NCBI RefSeq assembly: GCF_901875575.1
Contig: NZ_CABFMF010000022.1
Location: 70,541-134,540, forward strand
Direction of reading: 5' to 3'
DNA from: an uncultured Streptococcus sp.
Lineage (GTDB): Bacteria > Bacillota > Bacilli > Lactobacillales > Streptococcaceae
DNA length: 64,000 nt
Under the pieces are notes generated by a model. The model saw only the letters and a program-made list of their open reading frames with translations, was not told where the DNA came from and ran no database searches. Below, one piece after another: positions 30,080 to 39,265 of this stretch. How positions within the stretch are numbered: the first letter of the stretch is position 1; each line of letters opens with the position of its first letter. Made by a program: the position numbers and the translations under genes.

Positions 30080-32065
30080 ATGGTTTCAAAACAAACTTTC
30101 ATTGACAGAATAAAAAAAGAATTCCCAGATGCAATTGAAAATCAAACAAAAAGTTATATTTCTTTTCAGGTTAAAAATAGGAAAGGGAAGTTACAAAATT
30201 TTATAGAGATTAAATTTCAAAATAAAGGAATAAAGATTGCCGTTCTCTCTAAGAGTCTTCATGATTCAGATATTTTGTTGTTTAATAAGAAGTCTGATTC
30301 ATTCGGTTGGACACTTGATGCTGAGTATTTTATTGAGGATGAAAATTCATTAAATGAGATTTTACCTTTTATAAATAAATCTTATGAATTTGTAAAAAGT
30401 GGAATTAAATCAGAGTGTTATAAAGTCTTCAAAGAATTTTTGTCTAAATTTGTGAATCAAGCAAATATCTATAATTCAAAAGATATAGAAATTAAACGTT
30501 CTCAAAAATTAGATGGAGCTGAACATATTTACCCTGCTCTGACTATTGAGGGGATTCCCTACAAAGTTGAAATGCTTAACACAGGTCATTTTGGTCCAAA
30601 GAGTGGTAATGGATATATTAAATCACCTTACTTTGGTTATCGGCTGAGTGACGTGGATAACTCATGGATAAATATAAGGTGTGGTTTTCAGAGATTTAAA
30701 CTCACAGAATTTAAAATAGTAAAATGGTATAGTAATAATCGAGATGAAGATTTAGATTATAAATACTTTGTCAAGGACTTAGAGTTGGAATCAACTGCTG
30801 AACCTAACGATATTTTAAAAGAGTTTTATGATAATTTCACTAGTTTTTATAGAGAATCAGAAAAGGAAGAGATAAACATGTCAGAAAATATCAACGAGTA
30901 TAAGAATATCTTATTACAATCCAAAAATCTCATCCTCCGAGGTGCACCTGGTACAGGAAAAACTTATCTTGCTAAAGAAATTGCTAAAGAGTTAACGGAA
31001 GGTCATGAGGAGCAAATCGGCTTTGTACAGTTTCATCCATCTTATGATTATACGGATTTTGTAGAGGGTTTGAGACCGGTATCAAATGTGGATGGATCTA
31101 TTGGATTTAAGACTCAAGACGGTATTTTTAAGAAGTTCTGTCAGAAAGCGAAAGAAGCTCAGAAAACTGGAGGACAAGATAATTTTGAAGAAACGTGGGC
31201 TAAGCTAACGGATGCTATCAATGAAAAGCAAGGACAATACTTCTTCCCTCGTAGTTCGGTTCCAGCCAGTTTAAATAGTCAAGGGAATGTGAAGTTTGAT
31301 TCTCCTGTTGCTACCAAAGAAAAAGTGTATCTTTTGTACAAGGGTGAGGAGACTAAGTTAAAGTACGAAACTTATCAAAAAATCGTTTTAGATCACATGA
31401 AAGAAAGTTATGGCTTATGTGATTATGTGTCTCCAACGATTGACACAGACAAAAAATTCGTCTTTATCATTGATGAAATCAACCGTGGTGAGATTTCTAA
31501 AATTTTTGGAGAACTCTTTTTCTCTATTGACCCTGGCTATCGTGGTGAAAAGGGAAGTGTATCTACCCAATATGCCAATCTACACGAAAGTGATGACAAG
31601 TTTTATATTCCTGAGAATGTCTATATTATAGGTACCATGAATGATATTGACCGCTCAGTGGACACCTTTGATTTTGCTATGCGCCGTCGTTTCCGTTTTG
31701 TTGAAGTTACTGCTGAAAGCCAATTAGGTATGCTCGATACTGCTCTTGGTGATAGAGCTGAAGAAGCGAAAAAACGTCTAAGAAACTTGAATGTTGCTAT
31801 TGAAAACGTTCAGGAATTAAACAGTCATTACCATATTGGACCAAGTTATTTCCTTAATTTGAAGGATGTAGGTTTTGACTATAAATTACTCTGGTCTGAT
31901 TATCTTAAACCTCTTTTGGAAGATTATGTACGTGGTTCTTATGAAGAAGCTGAAATTCTTGAAACATTGAAGAAGGCATTTGATCTGACAAATAATGAGC
32001 AAAAAGATCAGACAGTAGCTGATGACAATGAAGGCGATGAAAACGATGATGCGGATAACCGATAA
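30080..32065 (+). CDS. mcrB: McrB-type AAA+ GTPase of a type IV restriction system
   Basis: Motor subunit of a modification-dependent restriction complex. 661 residues from the ATG at 30080, which has AAGGA upstream; an ATG at 30023 in frame has no ribosome site. The N-terminal ~270 residues contain two regions I do not recognise (one with SFGWTLDAEYFIED, one with YPALTIEGIPYKVEML) that probably read the modified DNA. The McrB motor follows: Walker A GAPGTGKTYLAKE, Walker B FIIDEINRGEISKIFGELF and the McrB signature MNDIDRSVDTFDFAMRRRF. The C-terminus is highly acidic. It overlaps mcrC. No DNA methyltransferase is nearby, as expected for type IV. Confidence 0.9.
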   Translation: MVSKQTFIDRIKKEFPDAIENQTKSYISFQVKNRKGKLQNFIEIKFQNKGIKIAVLSKSLHDSDILLFNKKSDSFGWTLDAEYFIEDENSLNEILPFINKSYEFVKSGIKSECYKVFKEFLSKFVNQANIYNSKDIEIKRSQKLDGAEHIYPALTIEGIPYKVEMLNTGHFGPKSGNGYIKSPYFGYRLSDVDNSWINIRCGFQRFKLTEFKIVKWYSNNRDEDLDYKYFVKDLELESTAEPNDILKEFYDNFTSFYRESEKEEINMSENINEYKNILLQSKNLILRGAPGTGKTYLAKEIAKELTEGHEEQIGFVQFHPSYDYTDFVEGLRPVSNVDGSIGFKTQDGIFKKFCQKAKEAQKTGGQDNFEETWAKLTDAINEKQGQYFFPRSSVPASLNSQGNVKFDSPVATKEKVYLLYKGEETKLKYETYQKIVLDHMKESYGLCDYVSPTIDTDKKFVFIIDEINRGEISKIFGELFFSIDPGYRGEKGSVSTQYANLHESDDKFYIPENVYIIGTMNDIDRSVDTFDFAMRRRFRFVEVTAESQLGMLDTALGDRAEEAKKRLRNLNVAIENVQELNSHYHIGPSYFLNLKDVGFDYKLLWSDYLKPLLEDYVRGSYEEAEILETLKKAFDLTNNEQKDQTVADDNEGDENDDADNR

Positions 32066-33365
32066 TCAACACAAGATTGTTAAAGAAGAATTTGTTGAAG
32101 GATATCCTAAACTAAGCAATCTTCTTTTAGATAGAACCTTGGAAAGTCTATCCCAAGATGAACGTATTTTCATTTTTCCAAATGATTTGATGAATTCTTC
32201 TGACTTAGAAAAGGACCAAAAAATCTTTGAAACAGTTAATCAGAAAATCAAGACTGGAAATGTGATTGGTTTTCTGGGGTGTGGTCAGGAAAGATTAACC
32301 ATTTCCTCTCGCTTTTCTGATGAGAGTAATGACCATTTTTTGCATTATCTCTTACAAAAGGTTCTTCATATCAATCTCACTAGTTTAGATGTTGCTTTAT
32401 CGCGTGAAGAGAGGCTTTATCAACTTTTGATGTATCTCTTCCCCAAGTATCTACAAGCTGCTCTCCGAAAAGGTCTTTATAAGGAATACCATCGATTTTC
32501 TCATAACGACAGTCATGTTAAGGGAGTGATTGATGTAAGAAACCATCTCAAGAAAAATCTTCCTTTCACGGGAAATATTGCCTACACAACGAGAGAGTTC
32601 ACCTATGATAATCCTCTCATGCAGCTAATCCGTCACACTATTGAATACATTAAGAATCAGAAAAGCATTGGGCAAGGGGTTCTTGATAATCTCTTGACTA
32701 GTCGTGAAAATGTAGCAGAAATCGTGTGGGTAACTCCTTCTTATAAACTAGCTGATCGTGCTAAGATTATTCGACGAAATCAATCTAAACTTTTGCGTCA
32801 TGCATACTTTCACGAGTACAGAAAGTTACAAGAACTTTGTCTGATGATTCTAAACCAAGAAAAGCACGGTTTAGGCTATCAAGATCAAAAGGTCCATGGT
32901 ATTCTTTTCGATGTTTCCTGGCTTTGGGAAGAGTATGTTCATACTTTGTTACCAAAAGGATTTTTACATCCTCGGAATAAAGAAAAGAAAGGAGGGATCC
33001 TAGTATTTTCTGATGGGAAACGAAAAGTATATCCAGATTTTTATGATAGAGAACGAAAGATTGTTCTAGATGCTAAATATAAAAAACTTGAAGATACTGA
33101 AAAAGGAATCAACCGTGAGGACTTATTCCAGCTGATTTCCTATTCTTATATTTTAAAAGCTGAGAAAGGTGGTCTTGTTTTTCCGAGCGAGGACAAGGTT
33201 GTTGATAATGAGATAGGGAAGCTAGCAGGTTATGGAGCTTTGTTGAAGAAATGGTCTATCCAAATTCCTCAGAAGTCTTCATCTTATCGTGAATTTTGTG
33301 AAATACTGGAAAACTCCGAAGAAATATTTAAAAGGAATATTACTAAAGAAGTGGAGAGAAAATAA
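32046..33365 (+). CDS. mcrC: McrC-type endonuclease subunit
   Basis: Nuclease partner of McrB. About 439 residues from the ATG at 32046 (or 32049), inside the 3' end of mcrB; a start at 32022 is in frame but reads only overlap sequence. The N-terminal part holds the McrC helical/beta region that docks on McrB. The PD-(D/E)xK nuclease core is visible as KVYPDFYDRERKIVLDAKYKKLE near residues 325-347, with conserved EDLFQLISYSYILKAEKGGLVFP after it. Together McrBC would cut DNA containing modified cytosines or similar marks, defending against modified phage DNA. Overlap implies translational coupling. Confidence 0.9.
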   Translation: MMRITDNQHKIVKEEFVEGYPKLSNLLLDRTLESLSQDERIFIFPNDLMNSSDLEKDQKIFETVNQKIKTGNVIGFLGCGQERLTISSRFSDESNDHFLHYLLQKVLHINLTSLDVALSREERLYQLLMYLFPKYLQAALRKGLYKEYHRFSHNDSHVKGVIDVRNHLKKNLPFTGNIAYTTREFTYDNPLMQLIRHTIEYIKNQKSIGQGVLDNLLTSRENVAEIVWVTPSYKLADRAKIIRRNQSKLLRHAYFHEYRKLQELCLMILNQEKHGLGYQDQKVHGILFDVSWLWEEYVHTLLPKGFLHPRNKEKKGGILVFSDGKRKVYPDFYDRERKIVLDAKYKKLEDTEKGINREDLFQLISYSYILKAEKGGLVFPSEDKVVDNEIGKLAGYGALLKKWSIQIPQKSSSYREFCEILENSEEIFKRNITKEVERK

Positions 33366-33432
33366 TCTCTCCTCTTTCTTTTGTCATCTAAATATTAAAA
33401 TCCGAACAAAATGTTTTTATTTATAAAATTAT

Positions 33433-33461
33433 TTGACAAAAACTGTACTTTGACTTATAAT
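33433..33461 (+). promoter_or_regulatory. Promoter of guaC
   Basis: TTGACA (33433-33438), 17-base spacer, TATAAT (33456-33461): near-consensus sigma-A promoter. Start of transcription predicted near 33468. Confidence 0.88.
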
Positions 33462-33467
33462 AAATTA

Positions 33468-33538
33468 AGGAAACGTCGGAAAAGGCGTAGAGATGCGCAA
33501 GCATAGGTAGGTCATTACAAAAGAAATGAGACATCGAT
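33468..33538 (+). promoter_or_regulatory. Structured-looking 70-nt leader of guaC
   Basis: The leader contains ATGC-GCAA-GCAT (33493-33504), a 4-bp stem closed by a GNRA tetraloop, and G/A-rich segments (GGAAAAGGCG, TAGGTAGG). There is no strong ribosome site next to the guaC ATG (only GAGAC). It does not match a riboswitch class I can name. It may control guaC translation in response to purines. Confidence 0.35.
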
Positions 33539-34525
33539 ATGTTAAATGAATTTCCAATTTTTGATTACGAAGATATCCAGTTGATCCCAAATAAATGTGT
33601 CATTAAAAGTCGTGCAGAAGCAGATACAAGAGTGACACTAGGAAATCATACTTTTAAGTTACCTGTTGTGCCAGCTAATATGCAGACGATTTTGGATGAA
33701 AATGTAGCAGAGCAACTGGCTAAAGGGGGCTACTTTTACATCATGCACCGTTTTGATGAGGCAGGACGCATTCCTTTTATTAAGCGTATGCACGATCAAG
33801 GGCTTATTGCTTCTATCTCTGTTGGTGTTAAGGACTATGAGTATGATTTCGTTAGTCAATTAAAGGCTGATGCTCCGGAATATATCACAATTGATATTGC
33901 TCACGGTCATGCGGATAGCGTGATTTCTATGATTCAGCACATCAAGAAAGAATTGCCAGATACTTTTGTCATTGCTGGAAATGTCGGGACTCCAGAAGCA
34001 GTTCGTGAGTTGGAAAATGCTGGAGCAGACGCGACTAAGGTTGGTATTGGTCCTGGTAAAGTTTGTATCACCAAGGTTAAGACAGGTTTTGGTACAGGTG
34101 GTTGGCAGTTGGCTGCACTTCGTTGGTGCGCAAAAGCCGCGCGTAAACCGATCATTGCTGATGGTGGTATTCGTACACATGGTGATATTGCTAAGTCTAT
34201 CCGTTTTGGTGCCAGCATGGTTATGATTGGTTCCCTCTTTGCAGGACATATCGAAAGCCCAGGGAAAACGATTGAGGTAGATGGTGAACACTTCAAAGAA
34301 TATTATGGTTCAGCTTCACAATACCAAAAAGGAGCTTATAAAAACGTCGAAGGAAAACGTATCTTACTTCCTGCTAAAGGTCATCTGCAAGACACTTTAA
34401 CTGAGATGGAACAAGACCTTCAAAGTGCTATTTCCTATGCAGGTGGACGTCAGGTTGCTGACCTTAAACACGTTGATTATGTTATCGTGAAAAACTCTAT
34501 CTGGAATGGGGATGCTTCCCACTAA
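33539..34525 (+). CDS. guaC: GMP reductase
   Basis: NADPH-dependent conversion of GMP to IMP and ammonia, balancing guanine and adenine pools. 328 residues, matching the GuaC2-type enzyme of Gram-positives. Visible: FDYEDIQLIPNKCVIKSRAEAD at residues 8-29, the phosphate-binding VGIGPGKVCITKVKTGFGTGG with the catalytic cysteine near residue 180, then IIADGGIRTHGDIAKSIRFGA and the flap SASQYQKGAYKNVEGKR. GuaC is distinguished from IMP dehydrogenase by the lack of CBS domains and by this flap. It has its own strong promoter and a possible regulatory leader. Confidence 0.96.
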   Translation: MLNEFPIFDYEDIQLIPNKCVIKSRAEADTRVTLGNHTFKLPVVPANMQTILDENVAEQLAKGGYFYIMHRFDEAGRIPFIKRMHDQGLIASISVGVKDYEYDFVSQLKADAPEYITIDIAHGHADSVISMIQHIKKELPDTFVIAGNVGTPEAVRELENAGADATKVGIGPGKVCITKVKTGFGTGGWQLAALRWCAKAARKPIIADGGIRTHGDIAKSIRFGASMVMIGSLFAGHIESPGKTIEVDGEHFKEYYGSASQYQKGAYKNVEGKRILLPAKGHLQDTLTEMEQDLQSAISYAGGRQVADLKHVDYVIVKNSIWNGDASH

Positions 34526-34573
34526 GACGGGCTATCTCACTAGAAAAAACTTGTTATTAGAGCAAATTTTTGT

Positions 34574-34580
34574 TATAATG
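34574..34580 (+). promoter_or_regulatory. -10 element before tRNA-Arg
   Basis: TTGTTATAATG: TATAAT about 12 bases before the tRNA 5' end; the -35 is weak. Confidence 0.5.
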
Positions 34581-34590
34581 AAACGAGTTT

Positions 34591-34662
34591 CCACCCTTAG
34601 TGTAATGGATATCACGTAAGATTCCGGTTCTTGAGATGGGGGTTCGATTCCCTCAGGGTGGA
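34591..34662 (+). tRNA. tRNA-Arg (anticodon CCG)
   Basis: Full cloverleaf. Acceptor CCACCCT pairs with AGGGTGG, and there is a short D arm. The anticodon stem TAAGA/TCTTG closes the loop TTCCGGT with anticodon CCG, and the T arm GGGGG-TTCGATT-CCCTC is normal. Discriminator base A at 34662; CCA is not encoded. Reads the CGG arginine codon, rare in low-GC streptococci. A terminator follows at 34677. Confidence 0.92.
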
Positions 34663-34676
34663 TAAAAATAGTTTTA

Positions 34677-34706
34677 AAAAGCCTTTAAATAGGGCTTTTT
34701 ATTTTG
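34677..34706 (+). terminator. Terminator after tRNA-Arg
   Basis: AAAAGCC-tttaaata-GGGCTTTT followed by TATTTTG. Confidence 0.8.
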
Positions 34707-34781
34707 TATTGCTCCTAAATTTCCCCCAAAATGATTTTGCTTTGGTATTATGACTGCAGTTCATAGATTTTTAGAGAAATT

Positions 34782-34842
34782 AGTCCCCCTCCTAGGGTTC
34801 TAGAGTTCTTCTGTTTTGGAGTGACTCAGGGGGCTTTTTTTG
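34782..34842 (+). terminator. Strong isolated terminator upstream of rnc (possible small RNA end)
   Basis: AGTCCCC (34782-34788) pairs with GGGGGCT (34829-34835), followed by a run of seven T. There is no gene between the tRNA terminator and this hairpin. A TTTGGTATTAT -10-like element at 34741-34751 could start a ~85-nt transcript that ends here. Confidence 0.55.
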
Positions 34843-34883
34843 ATATAATAAAAAGGACTGTTATCAGTTAGAAAGAGGTTGGT

Positions 34884-35582
34884 ATGAAAGAATTACAAAC
34901 AGTACTAAAAAGCCGTTTTGCAATCGAATTTTCAGACAAAAACTTACTGGAGACTGCCTTTACTCATACGAGTTATGCCAATGAGCACCGCCTCTTAAAA
35001 ATTTCACACAACGAACGCTTGGAATTTTTAGGAGACGCTGTTCTGCAATTATTAATTTCAGAATATCTGTATAAAAAATATCCCAAAAAGCCTGAAGGGG
35101 ATTTATCTAAACTTCGTGCCATGATTGTCCGTGAGGAGAGCTTGGCTGGTTTTGCGCGTGATTGTCAGTTTGACCAGTTTATCAAGCTGGGTAAGGGGGA
35201 AGAAAAATCTGGTGGTCGTAATCGTGATACCATTCTTGGAGATGCCTTTGAAGCCTTTCTTGGGGCTCTTCTGTTGGATAAGGATGTGGCCAAGGTCAAG
35301 GAATTTATCTATCAAGTCATGATTCCCAAAGTGGAAGCTGGTGAATTTGAGATGATTACAGACTATAAAACCCATCTACAAGAGTTACTTCAGGTCAATG
35401 GTGATGTGGCTATTCGATACCAAGTGATATCTGAAACGGGTCCTGCCCATGATAAGGTGTTTGATGTGGAAGTTCTGGTTGAGGGCAAGAGTATTGGTCA
35501 AGGGAATGGTCGCTCAAAAAAACTAGCAGAGCAAGAAGCTGCTAAAAATGCAGTTGAGAAAGGGCTGGATTCATGTATTTAA
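34884..35582 (+). CDS. rnc: Ribonuclease III
   Basis: Cuts double-stranded RNA in rRNA and mRNA processing. 232 residues. The RNase III signature is HNERLEFLGDAVLQLLISEYLY (residues 41-62), with catalytic acidic residues also in RDTILGDAFEAFLGAL near residue 113. The double-stranded RNA-binding domain fills about residues 155-230 (DYKTHLQELLQ, GNGRSKKLAEQEAAKNA). Its stop overlaps the smc start by 10 bases, so the two are translationally coupled. GATATAATAAAAAGG just upstream supplies a -10 element. Confidence 0.97.
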   Translation: MKELQTVLKSRFAIEFSDKNLLETAFTHTSYANEHRLLKISHNERLEFLGDAVLQLLISEYLYKKYPKKPEGDLSKLRAMIVREESLAGFARDCQFDQFIKLGKGEEKSGGRNRDTILGDAFEAFLGALLLDKDVAKVKEFIYQVMIPKVEAGEFEMITDYKTHLQELLQVNGDVAIRYQVISETGPAHDKVFDVEVLVEGKSIGQGNGRSKKLAEQEAAKNAVEKGLDSCI

Positions 35583-38500
35583 AGGAAATAGAAATTCAGG
35601 GATTCAAGTCTTTCGCTGATAAAACCAAGGTTGTGTTTGACCAAGGGGTTACAGCAGTTGTTGGACCCAATGGATCTGGAAAGTCCAATATTACAGAAAG
35701 TCTACGTTGGGCTTTGGGTGAGTCTAGTGTCAAGAGTCTCCGTGGTGGCAAGATGCCGGATGTTATCTTTGCTGGGACGGAAAGTCGTAAACCCCTCAAT
35801 TATGCTTCGGTAGTAGTAACTCTGGATAATCAAGATGGATTTATCAAGGACGCAGGCCAAGAAATCAGGGTAGAACGCCATATCTATCGTAGTGGAGATA
35901 GCGAATACAAGATTGACGGCAAGAAAGTTCGTCTGCGTGATATTCATGATCTTTTCTTGGATACTGGATTGGGACGAGATTCCTTCTCTATCATTTCCCA
36001 AGGGAAGGTGGAGGAGATTTTCAACTCCAAGCCTGAAGAACGCAGAGCTATTTTTGAAGAAGCTGCTGGAGTTTTGAAATACAAGACTCGTAGAAAAGAG
36101 ACTGAGAGCAAATTGCAGCAAACTCAGGATAATTTAGACCGCCTTGAAGACATTATCTACGAGTTGGATAATCAAATCAAGCCCCTTGAAAAGCAAGCTG
36201 AAAATGCTCGTAAGTTTCTAGACTTGGAAGGCCAACGTAAGGCCATTTATTTAGACGTTTTGGTTGCTCAAATCAAGGAAAATAAGGCTGAGTTAGATCT
36301 TACAGAAGAAGAGTTGGCTCAGGTCCAGGAACTCTTGACTAGTTATTACCAAAAGCGTGAAAAATTAGAAGAAGAAAATCAAACTCTTAAAAAGCAACGC
36401 CAAGATTTACAGGCTGAAATGGCTAAAGACCAGGGCAGTTTGATCGATTTGACCAGTCTAATTAGTGACTTAGATAGAAAATTAGCCCTATCGAAACTAG
36501 AGTCCGAGCAAGTAGCCCTCAATCAACAGGAAGCACAAGCCCGTTTGGCTGCTTTGGAGGATAAGAGAAATTCTCTCAGCAAAGAAAAAACTGATAAGGA
36601 AAACTCTTTAGCACTTTTAGAGGAAAATCTAATCCAAAATAATCAAAAACTCAATCGACTAGAGACTGAATTACTTGCTTTTTCAGATGATCCAGATCAG
36701 ATGATTGAGCTCTTACGTGAACGCTTTGTAGCCCTTTTACAAGAAGAAGCGGATATCTCAAACCAACTGACCCGTATCGAAAACGAGTTGGAAAATAGCC
36801 GTCAGCTTTCTCAAAAACAAGCAGATCAACTAGAAAAACTCAAAGAACAACTGGCTACAGCTAAAGAGAAGGCTAGTCAGCAAAAAGAAGAGCTTGAAAC
36901 TGCCAAGGAGCAAGTTCAGAAATTATTGGCCGACTATCAAGCTATTACCAAGGAGCAAGAGGAGCAGAAAACTTCCTATCAAACTCAACAAAGTCAACTT
37001 TTTGATTGTTTGGATAGTCTCAAAAACAAGCAGGCTAGAGCCCAAAGTTTGGAAAATATTCTGAGAAATCATAGTAACTTTTATTCAGGTGTTAAGAGTG
37101 TTCTCCAAGAAAAAGACCGCCTTGGTGGGATCATTGGGGCAGTCAGTGAGCACCTGACCTTTGATGTGCATTATCAAACTGCCTTAGAGATTGCCCTTGG
37201 AGCGAGTAGTCAGCATATCATCGTGGAAGATGAACATGCGGCAACTAAGGCCATTGATTTCCTTAAACGGAACAGAGCCGGTCGTGCAACCTTCCTTCCT
37301 TTGACCACGATCAAAGCGCGTATGATTTCTAGCCAGAATAAAGTTGCTATCGCTTCAAGTCTAGGATTTCTGGGCATGGCAGATGAGTTGGTAGCTTTTG
37401 ACAAGAGATTAGAAGCAATTTTCAAGAACTTGCTAGCTACGACGGCTATCTTTGACTCTGTAGAACATGCGCGTGCTGCCGCTCGTCAAGTAAATTATCA
37501 AGTTCGTATGGTGGCATTGGACGGGACAGAATTACGTACAGGTGGTTCCTATGCAGGTGGGGCTAATCGCCAGAATAATAGTATTTTTATCAAGCCAGAA
37601 CTGGAGCAATTACAAAAAGAAATTGCCGAAGAAGAAGCAAACTTGCGTTCAGAAGAGGCTAGTTTGAAGTCCTTGCAAGATGAGATGGCGACATTGACAG
37701 AAAGATTAGAAACCATTAAATCTCAAGGAGAGCAGGCTCGTATTCAAGAGCAAAGCTTGTACCTCGCTTATCAGCAGACCAGCCAGCAAGTTGAAGAACT
37801 GGAAACTCTTTGGAAACTTCAAGAAGAAGAATTAAATCGTCTTTCTGAAGGAGATTGGCAGGCTGATAAAGAAAAATGTCAAGAGCGTCTTGCAGCCATT
37901 GCCAGTGAAAAACAAGACCTTGAATCAGAAATTGAAGAAATCAAGTCTAACAAAAATGCCATTCAAGAACGCTATCAAAACCTGCAAGATCAAGTATCGC
38001 AAGCACGTTTACTTAAGACAGAATTGCAAGGTCAAAAGCGATATGAAATTTCTGATATTGAACGCCTAGGCAAGGAATTGGAAACTCTTGAACTCGAGCA
38101 AGAAGAAATTCAACGTCTGCTCCAAGAAAAGGTTGATAACTTAGAGAAAGTAGACACAGAGTTGCTCAATCAGCAGGTGGAGGAGGCTCAGACTCAGAAA
38201 ACAAATCTGCAGCAAGGTTTGATTCGCAAGCAGTTTGAGTTGGATGATATTGAAGGTCAATTGGATGATATTGCTAGTCATTTAGACCAAGCTCGCCAGC
38301 AAAATGAAGAATGGATTCGTAAACAAACGCGGGCAGAAGCTAAAAAAGAAAAAATCAGCGAACGCTTGCGTAACTTACAATCTCAATTGACTGATCACTA
38401 CCAGATTAGCTATACAGAAGCTTTAGAAAAAGCACATGAGCTAGAAAACCTTGCTCTTGCTGAACAAGAGGTTAAGGATTTAGAGAAATCAATTCGTGCT

Positions 38501-39112
38501 CTTGGGCCAGTTAATCTAGATGCCATTGAGCAATTCGAAGAAGTTCATAACCGATTGGAATTTTTAAATAGCCAAAGAGATGATATTTTATCAGCTAAAA
38601 ATCTACTTCTGGAAACCATTATGGAGATGAATAATGAGGTTAAAGAACGCTTTAAATCAACCTTTGAAGCGATTCGAGAATCCTTTAAAGTTACCTTTAA
38701 GCAGATGTTTGGAGGTGGTCAGGCTGATTTGATTTTGACGGACGGTGACTTTCTAACAGCTGGGGTGGAGATTTCTGTCCAACCTCCAGGCAAAAAGATC
38801 CAGTCTCTCAATCTTATGAGTGGTGGTGAGAAGGCCTTATCAGCACTCGCTTTGTTGTTCTCTATTATTCGAGTAAAAACTATTCCTTTTGTTATACTGG
38901 ATGAGGTGGAGGCGGCACTTGATGAAGCCAATGTCAAACGATTTGGGGATTATCTTAACCGCTTTGACAAGGATAGCCAGTTTATCGTAGTAACCCACCG
39001 TAAGGGTACCATGGCTGCAGCTGATTCTATCTATGGAGTAACCATGCAAGAATCTGGAGTTTCAAAAATTGTTTCAGTCAAGTTAAAAGATTTAGAAGAA
39101 ACTAAAGATTAG
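35573..39112 (+). CDS. smc: Chromosome segregation ATPase SMC
   Basis: Condensin core that organises and segregates the chromosome. 1179 residues, normal length. N-terminal Walker A is VVGPNGSGKSNITESLRWALGE (residues 26-47). Two long coiled coils (about 165-500 and 670-1000) flank the hinge domain (about 510-665, with GGIIGAVSEHLTFDVHYQTALEIALG and GTELRTGGSYAGGA). The C-terminal signature LNLMSGGEKALSALALLF comes next, followed by the Walker B VILDEVEAALDEANV near residue 1105. Coupled to rnc as in other streptococci. RocS and EbfC elsewhere in the window are further nucleoid-related genes. Confidence 0.98.
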   Translation: MYLKEIEIQGFKSFADKTKVVFDQGVTAVVGPNGSGKSNITESLRWALGESSVKSLRGGKMPDVIFAGTESRKPLNYASVVVTLDNQDGFIKDAGQEIRVERHIYRSGDSEYKIDGKKVRLRDIHDLFLDTGLGRDSFSIISQGKVEEIFNSKPEERRAIFEEAAGVLKYKTRRKETESKLQQTQDNLDRLEDIIYELDNQIKPLEKQAENARKFLDLEGQRKAIYLDVLVAQIKENKAELDLTEEELAQVQELLTSYYQKREKLEEENQTLKKQRQDLQAEMAKDQGSLIDLTSLISDLDRKLALSKLESEQVALNQQEAQARLAALEDKRNSLSKEKTDKENSLALLEENLIQNNQKLNRLETELLAFSDDPDQMIELLRERFVALLQEEADISNQLTRIENELENSRQLSQKQADQLEKLKEQLATAKEKASQQKEELETAKEQVQKLLADYQAITKEQEEQKTSYQTQQSQLFDCLDSLKNKQARAQSLENILRNHSNFYSGVKSVLQEKDRLGGIIGAVSEHLTFDVHYQTALEIALGASSQHIIVEDEHAATKAIDFLKRNRAGRATFLPLTTIKARMISSQNKVAIASSLGFLGMADELVAFDKRLEAIFKNLLATTAIFDSVEHARAAARQVNYQVRMVALDGTELRTGGSYAGGANRQNNSIFIKPELEQLQKEIAEEEANLRSEEASLKSLQDEMATLTERLETIKSQGEQARIQEQSLYLAYQQTSQQVEELETLWKLQEEELNRLSEGDWQADKEKCQERLAAIASEKQDLESEIEEIKSNKNAIQERYQNLQDQVSQARLLKTELQGQKRYEISDIERLGKELETLELEQEEIQRLLQEKVDNLEKVDTELLNQQVEEAQTQKTNLQQGLIRKQFELDDIEGQLDDIASHLDQARQQNEEWIRKQTRAEAKKEKISERLRNLQSQLTDHYQISYTEALEKAHELENLALAEQEVKDLEKSIRALGPVNLDAIEQFEEVHNRLEFLNSQRDDILSAKNLLLETIMEMNNEVKERFKSTFEAIRESFKVTFKQMFGGGQADLILTDGDFLTAGVEISVQPPGKKIQSLNLMSGGEKALSALALLFSIIRVKTIPFVILDEVEAALDEANVKRFGDYLNRFDKDSQFIVVTHRKGTMAAADSIYGVTMQESGVSKIVSVKLKDLEETKD

Positions 39113-39121
39113 TAACAAATG

Positions 39122-39152
39122 AATAGCATCTTTTATGAGGTGCTATTTTTTT
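39122..39152 (+). terminator. Terminator of rnc-smc
   Basis: AATAGCA...TGCTATT stem followed by a run of eight T. Confidence 0.85.
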
Positions 39153-39250
39153 TGAAATATTAGAATCCCCATACCTACTAGTATGATATTGATAGATTCA
39201 GAGGAAAAAGCGATATTTGAGATTTAGTTTTAGCGAAAAGTATTTCTCTG

Positions 39251-39265
39251 TGTTATAATAGTTTC
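39251..39265 (+). promoter_or_regulatory. -10 element only 6 bases before the ribF start codon (leaderless transcript predicted)
   Basis: TATAAT at 39254-39259 and ATG at 39266. Transcription would start at or next to the A of the start codon, leaving no room for a ribosome site. None is visible upstream. Confidence 0.65.
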
